Shown here: piece by piece, positions 25,166-34,671 of the stretch
How positions within the stretch are numbered: position 1 is the first letter of the stretch
Layout of the letters: each line of letters begins with the position of its first letter
Source: Aporrectodea caliginosa
Taxonomy: Eukaryota > Annelida > Clitellata > Crassiclitellata > Lumbricidae
DNA length: 64,000 nt
Assembly (NCBI GenBank): GCA_020284085.1
Contig: JACEVL010000495.1
Location: 2,315,028 to 2,379,027 of the forward strand
Direction: 5' to 3'
The notes under the pieces: model-generated
Told to the model about the DNA's origin: nothing
The model's input: only the letters and a program-made list of their open reading frames with translations
Databases searched by the model: none
Made by a program: the position numbers and the translations under genes

Positions 25166-26757
25166 TTATGTGGTATGAAAGAGAGATTAAGTGAACCATT
25201 CACTCGGTCGCCATGGCACCTTTCGCCGAAGCCATTCAGATCTTGTTTTTATGACAAGATGAGCGTCGATAGTAGTGAGAAACGATGTTCTTCAGCCAAT
25301 GAGTCTTTGCCTTCCACTCAGTAACGAATCGCTCGAATTTTAAGCTGACCGGAAGTTGAGCGTCGTCTAATGGCCCATTGCTCTATCAGCACCAGTCACC
25401 ATTAGCAGCAGCTTCATTCTACATGTAATCTCGTCAGTATCATTATCGTCGACGACTCGTCGTTATCGTTATTTCCTTACAATGTCTTTGAATCCGCTTC
25501 TTGTGATTGCAACGATGGTGAAAGTGATGATGATGATGACTACGATAATGGTTATGATAGGCTAATGATAGCCAATGAAGAATTATGCTTGTTTCATTAT
25601 GCTTGTTTCAGGCAATGATGTCCACAAATCGAGCAACTACATTGGAATGGCTTATTCCGAAAGCTGCGGCTTATGGCTTCGTCGTATTCCTTCTGCTTCT
25701 TCTAGCCTACATTCAACCAGGTCTCCCAGATTCTATCTTTTATTATCTGCTGCATCTTATTTAACGAATTTCATAAGTGGTTTGCTATTTGTATTTGAAG
25801 GGCAGGCAGTTCAAGTTCACGATCAATAGATTCTGATCCAAAATATCAACTGCAGAACAGTAGAGATTCATAACTTCAGAGTCTAAAGGAGAGAACGAGA
25901 TATACAACTGTATACATGAACTGTAAAAATATCCGTAGAAAGTTCCACCAGGGGCAGTTGTGGTGAGAAACTTAGTGACCTAACTTGTCTATCATGATGC
26001 AAGATCTTGTTTAGACAGCGCAACGATGAACAGGAATAACAAAAATTCGGAAACCAGAATAGAAAGGAAAGATAGGTTTAGACCAGGTCACAAGTTTTCC
26101 GACCGGTTGACGTTTTCTCCTGTACTTGTGGCGATTGATTGGCAAACTGAAGCTGTGCAGACGCCTTTCAGAAACAAGGTCAGAAAGATACATTGATTGC
26201 GATATACCTGTAGCAACTCTCCTCCTCTTAGAATGGAAGACAGGATGGCACTGACGGACGGACAATCAATATATCAATATAGTTTATTCTCAACATAAGC
26301 TGACAGGTTGCAACTTGTAACAGGTAACAGGTAGCAAATATTGTCTCAGCTCTCTGGCAGTTATTTATTAAATGGGTTGAGATGGCAAATAATGTGTCAG
26401 CTCTAACAATGAGTTACTAAAGGAGAATTAGGCTATAATGGTACTGTAAGTTAGGGCAACGAATGAGGTAACCAATAAGGTATAGACTGGGGATAATGAC
26501 GGACGAGTCTTGTTAAATGTAGGCTATAGATAATGAGTAAATGTCCAGTAATAGGGATGGACTGACGATCAAACAAATAATCAGATAGGCAAAATGATGC
26601 TCGGGTGGACGAAAGGGCTGACGAATTAAGAAAGAAATGAAACAGAGTTTAAACAGGCGAAAAACTAAGCGAATGTTTGACAAACAGTTGACCAATAATG
26701 ATTGTTAATAAAATGATTGAATCATCATTGATTTATTTAGTTGGCTCTTGATTGCAG
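25166..26757. other. Unassigned DNA upstream of the Ly6 exons
   Basis: No exon or repeat is supported. An ATG frame at 25575 (MKNYACFIMLVSG) is weakly hydrophobic and ends without a suitable phase-1 donor. Confidence 0.4.
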
Positions 26758-26928
26758 TTGGTTCGATTGGTTGCTTCGTCTGTCATTCAATCAACAAGAG
26801 CAATCCACTCTGTGAAGATCCTTTCAACGGCGTCCGAGACCTCTACCATGAAAACTGCTATGCTGGTAGAAAGAACAGGAGCGGTCGATTCCCTGGTACA
26901 TCTTGCATAAAGTTTACAGCCTGGCAAG
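26758..26928 (+). CDS. Quiver/Sleepless-like Ly6 protein, first Cys-rich exon
   Basis: This internal exon lies between TTGCAG and GTACGA and has phase 1 at both ends. It encodes GSIGCFVCHS, then P-LCEDPFNGV, then ENCYAG and GTSCIKFTAWQ. The spacing C-x2-C, C-x-DPF, C, then C-x-K is the N-terminal half of the three-finger Ly6 fold as found in Quiver/Sleepless proteins, which are small GPI-anchored regulators of potassium channels and nicotinic receptors in insects. The exon starts just before the first domain cysteine. By analogy the signal peptide is on an upstream exon that I could not find, possibly beyond the tandem array. Joining to 28570 restores an intact glycine codon. Family assignment is by motif only; the ligand or channel partner is unknown. 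Confidence 0.82.
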
Positions 26929-28330
26929 GTACGATTACTCCCACGAGCCCACTATCAGTGTCTGTCCGTTTGTCTGTACGAATGCCTAAACGCATGACGT
27001 AATGTCATAGGTATTTGAACAAAGCTGTCTGTCTATATATCAGTCTGCTTGACTACATGTCTGCTTGACTGTCTGCATAGGTTTTTTTTAATCTATTTGG
27101 GACACTAGGCTGTAGTATGCCAAAAAAATCTTTGTCGGCGGCAACGGCCTATGTTGTCATAAGCTGCCGTTAAACTGTGGATCCAATCCAGTCTCTTAGG
27201 TTTGTTGGAACTTTCGATCTGCATAGGGTTGTCGATTTGCAATTCCTTGAGTTACTTGGAGTTATTGATAACATTTTTTGCCGTTTTTATTGATTGTTGG
27301 CACCATCTAACTGGTGACGTATATAATTGGAGTAAGATATGCAGCTAGTAAGTACCTATGTTTAATGCATATATTTCCTGATTGTAACAAAAGTGCGCCT
27401 GACATGAATTGATCATGGTTCCTGGACAATGATCACATCAAGAGAGGCTAGCTTATAACAAACCACCCACCGTGTCAGAGAACGGTTGTCTTGTAATAAT
27501 ATTATAGTCAGCTTCACCGTAACATAGGCCTACAGCAATAAGACATTGACAAAATAGAACACCGTGACCATGTTTTGACATCAGACAAGTGATATCTGTC
27601 TACAGTTCGAAGTCACTGCCTAGGTGTCCAACTGTCCATGGCTTAATTAAATTTGGATCACACTTCACTGCCTTAATTTTCGGCAGCTATCCCTTGGCAT
27701 GTGTTGGGCAACAGTCAGATGAGACGAGACTGTAGTTCATTGATTGAATTAATCTTACGTTCCTTTTCTCTTATCTCCTCTTTTTCTTTTCTTGTTACTT
27801 CTGATTTGCCTCTGCCATTTGGTTTAACTTCGAGCTTAGTTGCTAATGCTTTCCCACAGTAGAAGGTATTTAGAAACCAAATTATTTCAAATCACGATTT
27901 CAAATCAACGCTAACATTTTGAAAGGGATTGACAAAATTCGTCTAACGTAAAAGAAAAAGTTAAAGTGATTTGATTTGAAATTCTTTTAGGTATTTTGTT
28001 TTGGTCTTGAGTTTGAGATCATTAGTAGTACAATTTCGAAAAGTTAAGGAGCTTTGAAATGAAAATATATTCAAATACGCTTATTAAGTTGTCTACTTAA
28101 ACATTGAAAAACTTACATCAGCATTACAATCTTATTACTGAGTAGGCTACCATAATTTTTCAATCAATTGTCTACTTACGCTTAACGCTGAATCCTAGAG
28201 ATATAATATGCTGGTGCGGACTGTAGTTGGCTATTTATGGAATTTTTGCAATGATCGTCTTCTCTTTGGCCAGGTCAGACAAGAATACAGAGTGCAGCAT
28301 TGTCATAATTATATCGATACAAGGGTAGCC

Positions 28331-28387
28331 CGACAAGAGCGCGCCAACAAAAGCGCGCCGACAAATGCGCGCCGACGAAAGCGCGTA
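28331..28387. repeat. 14-bp tandem repeat GCGCGCCGACAAAA
   Basis: About four units with GCGCGCC at 14-base spacing, located in the intron between the two Ly6 exons and 180 bp before the acceptor. It is CpG-dense compared with its AT-rich surroundings. Confidence 0.9.
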
Positions 28388-28569
28388 GAAAAATAATTTT
28401 ATAAATTGAAGTTTTCAAAACTGCACACAAAAATGTTACGAAGTCGTAAGAGTAATTTATCGTTTTAGCGTTCTTTGTTATGTACGCATTTTAACATATC
28501 GTTTTAAATACATGGCATTTTATTACCAATGTCCATGTCAACCGTCATTTTATTAACTCTATTTGACAG

Positions 28570-28823
28570 GCGCCTACACAGTGGTCGTTCGCGATTGCAC
28601 GGTGGACAACGGCGATACGACATCGGACACAGAGATGGGTCGCGAGAGCCACTGCTGGATGGTCAACATGGTCAACTACAATGACATCAGCATGCACGGA
28701 TGCGCCCTCGCCTGCCACTCGGATGGATGCAACACCGGAAGTGACGTTCGCGTGTCCATTGGTTCCCTGCTCATTGCAAGCCTTGTCAGCGCAGCGGCGT
28801 GCTATGTTATGACGGCATCATGA
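28570..28823 (+). CDS. Quiver/Sleepless-like Ly6 protein, last exon with GPI-anchor tail
   Basis: The acceptor is TTGACAG and translation continues in frame from the exon at 26758. It encodes AYTVVVRDCTVDNG, ESHCWMVN, HGCALACHSDGCNTG and a hydrophobic C-terminus (VSIGSLLIASLVSAAACYVM) before TGA. The final CHSDGCN is the Ly6 signature C-x4-CN, and its tail is as expected of a GPI-anchor signal cleaved near the GSD after CNT. Together the two visible exons give 141 residues plus an expected signal peptide, a normal length for the family. The ten cysteines of the fold can be counted across the two exons; one or two extra cysteines occur. No polyadenylation signal is obvious in the next 600 bases. 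Confidence 0.85.
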
Positions 28824-29860
28824 CGATTTTGATGAGGCAAGGCACCAGAGATGGCAAAGACTGTAGCCGTGTTATTAACCGCCAACGATCACATTCAATT
28901 TGTAGTTCGAGAAGGGCAGCTAATCAGAGAACAGTTACTATGCGTGATACACGAGAGATCCAACATTCGTACTCTAACCCACAGAATACAATTATTGTAT
29001 GGAACCGTTAGTGTGATCAATACTAATAACAGGCCATTAGTTCTGCACTTGATGTCACATCGTCGATGACTAGAGACCAGCCATGCTGTTGCTTCTAGAT
29101 TAGATTAAAACATAAAGGTCACGACCTACGACCTCAACATTTGCTGAATCAACAAATGCTAGTGATGTATAGAGGGTGTCTAACTTTGGTCTGGAAGAAA
29201 TCCATAGCGATCTGAGCTCATGAGTCACCTGCTGCATTGTTGGTCATCATAGGAGTACAAGTGACGACGCATTAGAAATGAGGTGTTGTACTTTGTATTT
29301 ATATAATTTAAATAACGAGTTGTACTGTAATTCATTCCGTTTGCATTTTCTTCAGGTCTCCGTATTTATGTTTATCTTGATTTTATTTGTGTCTATTTTA
29401 AACTCCATTCTCAATTTGCTCTAAAATGAGAGGGGGTCAGACCTGTAGGTCCATCATTTCATCACGTGCATAAGAAAATGCAAGTGGTGGTCTAATCAAT
29501 AGCGCACATATCTGGTTGTCTGTCGGTGCCGACATTTTACTTTAAACTTGGACAAGGTGGTTGCGTGCGATTGCCTTTGTATCAAGCAGGAAATCTTGGA
29601 AACGGTCGCATGTTGCCTCTCTAAAGACTGTCTTCGCCCTTGCTCCACGTGGTCCAGAATTTCCCGACGTAAATAGTGTAAAATACTAAACAGGTCTGCA
29701 GGTGTTGGAAACCCATCCCACCTCAAGCAGTAGATAGAACATTCCAGTCACTTAAGATGACTATGCCTACTGTTGAATCGCAAAACGGTTCATTACTAGA
29801 TGACAATGGCAACTTCAACTTCAACTTCCTCCCTTAGTTCGCACCACCATTATACTATCC
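28824..29860. other. Putative 3' UTR and downstream DNA of the Ly6 gene
   Basis: No further coding exon is supported. The transcript end cannot be placed: no clear AATAAA is seen directly downstream. Confidence 0.4.
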
Positions 29861-29865
29861 GGTGC

Positions 29866-30003
29866 CCTGGTACATCTTTTCGTTACCTCAAAACTTGTCT
29901 TTATTCTCGAGGACTTTCGCACTGCATGGGATCGTCTATGATTGGTGTGCACTGTGAGAGGCGCTTTATAAATTTTAAAATACAATACAATACAATGCAA
30001 TGT
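29866..30003 (+). mobile_element. LINE 3' end with ATACA-type tail
   Basis: TCTTTATTCTCGAGGACTTT, then a GAGAGGCGCTTTATAAAT end and (ATACA)n tail, is the same 3' layout as the LINE ends at 10.6, 53.0 and 54.9 kb. Confidence 0.7.
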
Positions 30004-30643
30004 ATCAGTGTAACGTCGTTTTACCATGGTAACTGTTCCCGGAATAACGTCGTTTGATTAGGGTTCCTGAATCCTTATCCCTATGGAACATTACACGACC
30101 TCCAAGAACAAACCAAAAAGAGGTGGTATTATTTGTAGGCAGATAATGTCTGAATGTTATTCAGTGACAGGAGAATAGTTCAGAGTTTAATATAGTTAAT
30201 ATTGTTAACTTTGAAAGTTGATAGGAATCAATAGCGCTACAGGTAAGAAATAAATTTTTTGCATTGGATGCGCTGAGGATCGCTTAGCCAAGAGAGTAAT
30301 TTGAGAAGAGACTGGAGTTTTATGTTGTAATGTTTGTAATGTTTGGTAGTTTTGTTTACTGCACAGACAAGAGTATTCTGGATAATGTGTAGACGTTTTG
30401 TTTGAGATGAGTTGATATTATAGGAAAGGAGCATGCACACGTCTATTCTGAAGTAAATAATAAAGCTATTGTGCAGACAGTCTTCTAATCAAGCATACTG
30501 GAGAAGATCTTATCGAGTGACTTCTATAGCGCCTGTGTAATAATATCCAAGACATCAGTCGATGGTCACTTAGAGTGGAGTTGGAATTAGGACTCATGAT
30601 TTATTGGGGGAAGCCAGGTCGAAATCCGCTGGATCAGAGAAAC
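30004..30643. other. Unassigned intergenic DNA
   Basis: No exon, RNA gene or recognisable repeat. Confidence 0.4.
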
Positions 30644-30651
30644 CATGAAGC

Positions 30652-31895
30652 CAGGGGCGCAACCACGGTCCAGAAGTTGGGGGACCTATTAGAATGTGTG
30701 AGTGGGAGGGGGTGGGGGTGGAATTGCGAGCGCCGAAGGCTCGAAGCTGCGATTGCCGAAGGCAAGAAGCCCCTAACGACTAGGGGTATGGGGGAGCGTC
30801 GTAAGCTCCTCCATCGGGGTCTGGGGCGGAGCCCCAGAAGCCGACGCAATTTTGACCATATGATGCCAAATGGAGTACATTTTGGGCATTAATTTACCTC
30901 AAATTTTTCACCGATGATTTCGATATAAAAGTACCTAAACCATCTAGATCTGTGAAAAATGTGACATTATTATCTGAATAAACTGGACGTGACAAGGGTT
31001 TAAGAGAATTGAACAGAAAAGAGTAGAATAAGCTCTAAAACAGTGTTTGTCAAAACTAGGAAAATCGGCAGGGAGGAAGCCTGAACAGGTCAATTTTCTC
31101 GTTAAGGCGTTTATGTTCCCCTACAGTGGCAAATCGCCACCAAACAAAGGAGTCATAAAGTAGCCGTGTGAGAGTAGTAGCTCTAACAACGTCAAAGAGA
31201 CGTTGACCTTGGTGACCGTGGGCGACCAAAACACGTAGCCGAACATGGATTTTCGGGCTTTGCAGCATATTTTGTCCATGTGTGCCCCAAAGCCAATCCC
31301 ATCAGAGATGGTGACACCCAAAATAACCATCTCCTGGACCCGCTCGGTGCCAGGGATGAGAGGAGGGAGGGCAATAGGTTTGGACCTCGGTCGTTTGACA
31401 ACCATTTCTATGGTCTTAGCATGGTTTAATTTAAGATTCCTAATGGATGCCCACTTAGAGATTTGGTCAAGTTCAGAAAAAGTGCTGTCAATGCAGGAAG
31501 CAGGGACCAGCAAGTAGCTATCGTCGGCATATTTAGTAAGACGGTTTTCACTGTATTTAGGTTTATGGCTAGAAATGGCTATGACAAACTCAGTATACGT
31601 CCAAGGCCAGAGCCTTGTACTATACTGGCATTAATGGTACAGAGGGGAGAGATCACTGAAGGCAAGAAGCTTCTAACGACTATCTATAGGGGGTATGGGG
31701 AGCGTCGTAAGTTCCCCATCGGGGTCTGGGGCGGAGCCCCAGAAGCCGACGCAATTTTGAGCATATGATGCCAAATGGAGTACATTTTGGGCTCTTGTTT
31801 ACCTCATAATTTTCAAAAGTTGGGGGGACGGTCCCAAGCTCTTTGAAAGTTGGGGGGACGCGTCCCACGGGTCCCATAGGGTGGTTGCGCCTATG
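30652..31895. mobile_element. hAT-like composite element (copy B) with 8-bp TSD
   Basis: The left end CAGGGGCGCAACCAC and the right end GTGGTTGCGCCTATG are inverted repeats. They are bounded by a perfect 8-bp direct duplication CATGAAGC at 30644-30651 and 31896-31903, so the 1244 bp moved as one unit. Inside are two ~130-bp direct repeats of the non-coding core (about 30758-30887 and 31658-31792; both contain GGCGGAGCCCCAGAAGCC) and between them a minus-strand LINE reverse transcriptase fragment. No transposase is encoded. Copy A at the window start has the same RT-to-core junction, so the LINE piece was inside the element before it spread. Confidence 0.85.
31056..31643 (-). pseudogene. LINE reverse transcriptase fragment inside the hAT-like element
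   Basis: Read on the minus strand from about 31643, the order is SIVQGSGLG, then NRLTKYADDSYLLV, then ISKWASIRNLKLNHAKT, PPLIPGTERVQ and VILGVTISD. These are reverse transcriptase blocks of the CR1/Rex1 kind, including the catalytic YADD at about 31526-31537. The homologous C-terminal words (VVRATTLTRLLYDSFVWW) continue in a different frame after about 31200, so at least one frameshift is present, with another between QGSGLG and YADD. Neither end of the LINE is included. It cannot encode a working enzyme. Confidence 0.85.
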
Positions 31896-31903
31896 CATGA
31901 AGC

Positions 31904-32110
31904 CATGCAACGCGTGGTAAACATGTTGAAAGTGACCATTTGACTTTAGAGCGAACTGAATAGGACAGCGAATTATAAAGCCTCGGACTAGCCTCCTCTT
32001 TGTAATGTAATGTAATTGAACATTTATATAGCGCCCATTCAAGATATCTACTCAGAAGCGCTCTGCGCTAGCCTACATGATGTTAAATGTCATTACGAAC
32101 GAATACATCA
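31904..32110 (-). mobile_element. SINE/LINE 3' end
   Basis: On the minus strand the sequence GCGCTTCTGAGTAGATATC, GGGCGCTATATAAATG and a CATTACATTAC tail (about 31993-32070) matches the shared 3' end of the SINE at 32955 and the LINE at 36690. Confidence 0.65.
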
Positions 32111-32129
32111 GTTAGTAAAACAATACACT

Positions 32130-32450
32130 GTAAGCTCAAAGAGTCACCAGTGGCGGGCCCACGCACACACGATGAACCAGCCAACGGATTCCCGTCGAAA
32201 GCTAACAGATGGCGTGGATGTTCAGAGTCTCTTGGCCAAGTGGCGTCGATAGTCGCTGCCGTCGAGCAGCCCCTCAATGGTGGAAGACGAAGCACGTCCG
32301 GCCATCCGTCGAGACACTCTGTATACCCACGTTATCCACTGAAAATTATGGGTTGTTGATTCTACGTGCACCCAAAATGTTCTCGAGGAATCTAATCTAA
32401 TCTAATCTAAGAACTTCTATTGCGCAGCTATCATACTTCTCAAGGCATCA
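32130..32450. other. Repeat-like DNA, unassigned
   Basis: GC-rich 32140-32320 may be the body of the SINE whose tail is at 31993-32070, but I see no clean tRNA-like promoter. A (TCTAA)n run sits at 32391-32410. Confidence 0.35.
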
Positions 32451-32451
32451 G

Positions 32452-32880
32452 TAATCGTAATCGTAATCTCCAAACTTCTAAAGCGCCACTCGAAAGCCAA
32501 GCGCAGGGCACCAGCTTATTCACGAGCGCTGCGTCTTGTCAGAGGGGTTGTCCAAAAGAGTAGTCCAGTTGTTGGTCGCTACTGTGCAAAATCGTTGTGC
32601 AAACCAATTCCAGGGTAAGTCCTGTTGAAAGTCAAGAACGGAGTCTGAGAAGACACGAATACAGCCTACAGAGAAATGAGTCCAGTAAAAGATGAGTTTC
32701 TAATTGAGATCTGAAGTCCAGAGCAGATTTTACACAGCAAACTTTTGCCGGAAGAGAGTTCCAGAATCTTGGCCCAGCAGATGAAATGACGGGTTTACCG
32801 AAGGCCACACTTGTCCTAGGAACAGTCAGAATGAGAATGTCAGAAAGTTGAGTAGAGAGAGGTCTTTGGAGTGATCAAAG
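32452..32880 (-). mobile_element. LINE 3' region
   Basis: It begins with GTAATCGTAATCGTAATC, the tail seen in inverse form at 25.16 kb and also at 55.92 kb. It is followed by AAAGCGCCACTCGAAAGCC-type sequence. Minus-strand words near 32750-32780 (GGCCAAGATTCTGGAACTCT) fit the P-FWNSL stretch at the end of LINE RT ORFs. Confidence 0.5.
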
Positions 32881-32885
32881 ACTGA

Positions 32886-32958
32886 AGATGTATGTATTTA
32901 TGTATGTATTTATGTACACATGTATGTATGTATATATGTATGTATGTATGTAAGTATG
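32886..32958. repeat. (GTAT)n microsatellite
   Basis: Imperfect GTATGTAT and GTATTTAT units that directly adjoin the 3' end of the minus-strand SINE, and so probably grew from its tail. Confidence 0.9.
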
Positions 32959-33172
32959 CGAGCAATTTGTTATAGCGCCCTTCAATATTTCTACTCAGAG
33001 GCGCTCCCGACTACAGCGCGGACACTGAATCTGAGTTTCACGCCGAAGCACATGAGCAATTGCGAGTGAAGGACTTGCCCAGGGTCCCTACGCGGCGGCT
33101 TGAGGTGGATTCGAACCCGCAACCCTCCGGTTGCAAGGCACCGAACATACCCTTACACCACCGCGCCCCACA
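32959..33172 (-). mobile_element. tRNA-derived SINE with LINE-type tail
   Basis: On the minus strand an A-box-like GCGGTGGTGTAAGGG (about 33150-33165) is followed by a canonical B box GGGTTCGAATCC (33108-33119). The tail GGGAGCGCCTCTGAGTAG then GGGCGCTATAAC is shared with LINE ends in this window, which implies the SINE borrows that LINE's machinery. Confidence 0.85.
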
Positions 33173-33655
33173 GATGATATGGTTTAGTTAAATGTAAAGT
33201 CACGTATGCAATTAGCCCAGTGGCCCCAGTCTTGAAAGTAATTTACTGTTCTATTTCGCTTTTCTTCCGGCAAAAGTTTGCTCTGCAAAGTGAATGTCGA
33301 TGTCTATGTGTTTGGTCTTCTGAAGGTAGTTACTACGTAGGTCTTCAGGACTGCAACCTGATGATCTGCTGTTTAATGTTTAATTGTCTTGAGGGATCGT
33401 TCATTTAAATACAAAGTCGTAATCGTGATCGTAAACTCCAAAAGTCTAAAGCGCAACTCTAAAGCTAAGCTATAACTATTCAGCTTTCGTCTCAAAATAC
33501 ACATGGCAGAAGATTTATGATTCCTCCAGGTGGCGCTTGGAGGCCAAAAAAATCCCAGCCGCGGGGTCTGGGGCATCCACACCGGTCTATAATTAATTCT
33601 CGGGAAGAAGGAAAGTAAGGCTGAGAGCGAGACAGGTGGATGCAGAGTAGGACCT
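33173..33655. other. Unassigned DNA with a minus-strand repeat end
   Basis: AAAGTCGTAATCGTGATCG, then AAGCGCAACTCTAAAGCT at about 33412-33470 is another minus-strand 3' repeat end. Nothing else is recognised. Confidence 0.45.
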
Positions 33656-33935
33656 ATGAGGGGAGAGAGACAGACAGACAAAGACAGAGACAGACAGACA
33701 GAGAGACAGAGAGAGAGACAAAGACAGACAGAGAGAGACAAAGAGACAGACAGAGAGAGAGATAGACAGAGACAGACAGACAGACAGAGACAGAGACAGA
33801 CAGACAGAGACACAGACAGAGACAAAGAGACAGAGAGAGACGAAGAGACAGAGTGAGAGAGATAGACAGACAGACAGAGACAGACAGACAGACAAGAGAC
33901 AGACAGACAGAGACAGATACAGACAGACAGAGAGC
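33656..33935. repeat. (GACA)n/(GAGA)n purine-rich microsatellite
   Basis: About 280 bp of GACAGACAGAGAGACA units. A 216-residue antisense frame through it is low-complexity. Confidence 0.95.
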
Positions 33936-34529
33936 AATAGCAATATGAAGAAAAAGCGAAGCAAACTAAAGGCATGGAAAGGTAGCGAAGACAGAAACAC
34001 TGGGACATGAAGGCGGAAAGCAAGGCAACCCTATGGTGGGTGAGGAGATCTGCAGAGAATCGGACTAATAGAGAGAGATAGACACCGACGCAGACAGATC
34101 AAGGAGGCTGAACGATGCAGAGAAACACTAACTAAACACTAGCACCTGACAAAGACATATGGATGCGGTAAGACGAAGAAAGGTAACCGAACAGATGCAG
34201 CAATAACTGCACAGGCAGCCAGCCAGACAGACATACAGACAGACAGACGGAGGCGTTTCAAGCGGTCGCGGATCCTGGGCCTAGGAATAAATTTATCCTC
34301 GACCTCCTGGCGGGACGTTGGTAAGGAAGCCGAGAAGCCTGTTGAGTAAAAGATGCTTCTATGTTCGTGTCTATGTTTTTCCTTTGTTCCTTTTGCCTCG
34401 TGCCTCGTTCGCCTCTATAGAGCTTGAGTTTCGGTAGCGTGTTTCGGGGCAGACAGAGGCAAACGAACGTCTTCTTCAATGGACCGCCGTCGTTTTGTGA
34501 GTAGCCAAAGTTTTCGGGCGATAATGCTT

Positions 34530-34671
34530 TCGTCACTTTGCGCATGCCCTTCTTACACTTTTGCCGTCTTAAATTACTTGCCACGGGTTGAACCAAAATG
34601 GCGGCGAGATCTCGATCAACATCAACTGTAAGATGTTTGCATAACTAGGGTTCCAGCCATAAAATGGCGGC
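34530..34671 (+). promoter_or_regulatory. Putative promoter / 5' UTR of the MTCL-like gene with YY1 and NRF1-type motifs
   Basis: AAAATGGCGGC occurs at 34596-34606 and again at 34661-34671; it matches the YY1 core AANATGGCGGC, which in animals sits just downstream of start sites and often overlaps the initiator ATG, as here. TGCGCATGCCC at 34539-34549 is one mismatch from the NRF1 site. The region is CpG-containing compared with its surroundings, and no TATA box was noted. The exact transcription start cannot be seen. Confidence 0.55.
34598..34627 (+). CDS. MTCL-like exon 1: predicted initiator exon
   Basis: ATG GCG GCG follows AACCAAA, with an in-frame TGA three codons upstream (34589-34591). 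It encodes MAARSRSTST and ends at the good donor ACT|GTAAGA in phase 0, which fits the phase-0 acceptor of the exon at 35863. The exon is inferred from the Kozak context, the donor and phase; with only ten codons it has no homology support. Confidence 0.5.

Noticed and set aside
33373..34023. A 216-residue minus-strand Ser/Leu/Cys/Val frame
   Set aside because: Low-complexity translation of the GACA/GAGA repeat.
34258..34596. A 112-residue minus-strand frame in front of the MTCL-like start codon, considered as a divergent gene
   Set aside because: No recognisable domain, and it coincides with the probable promoter and 5' UTR, which are GC-rich and so open by chance.
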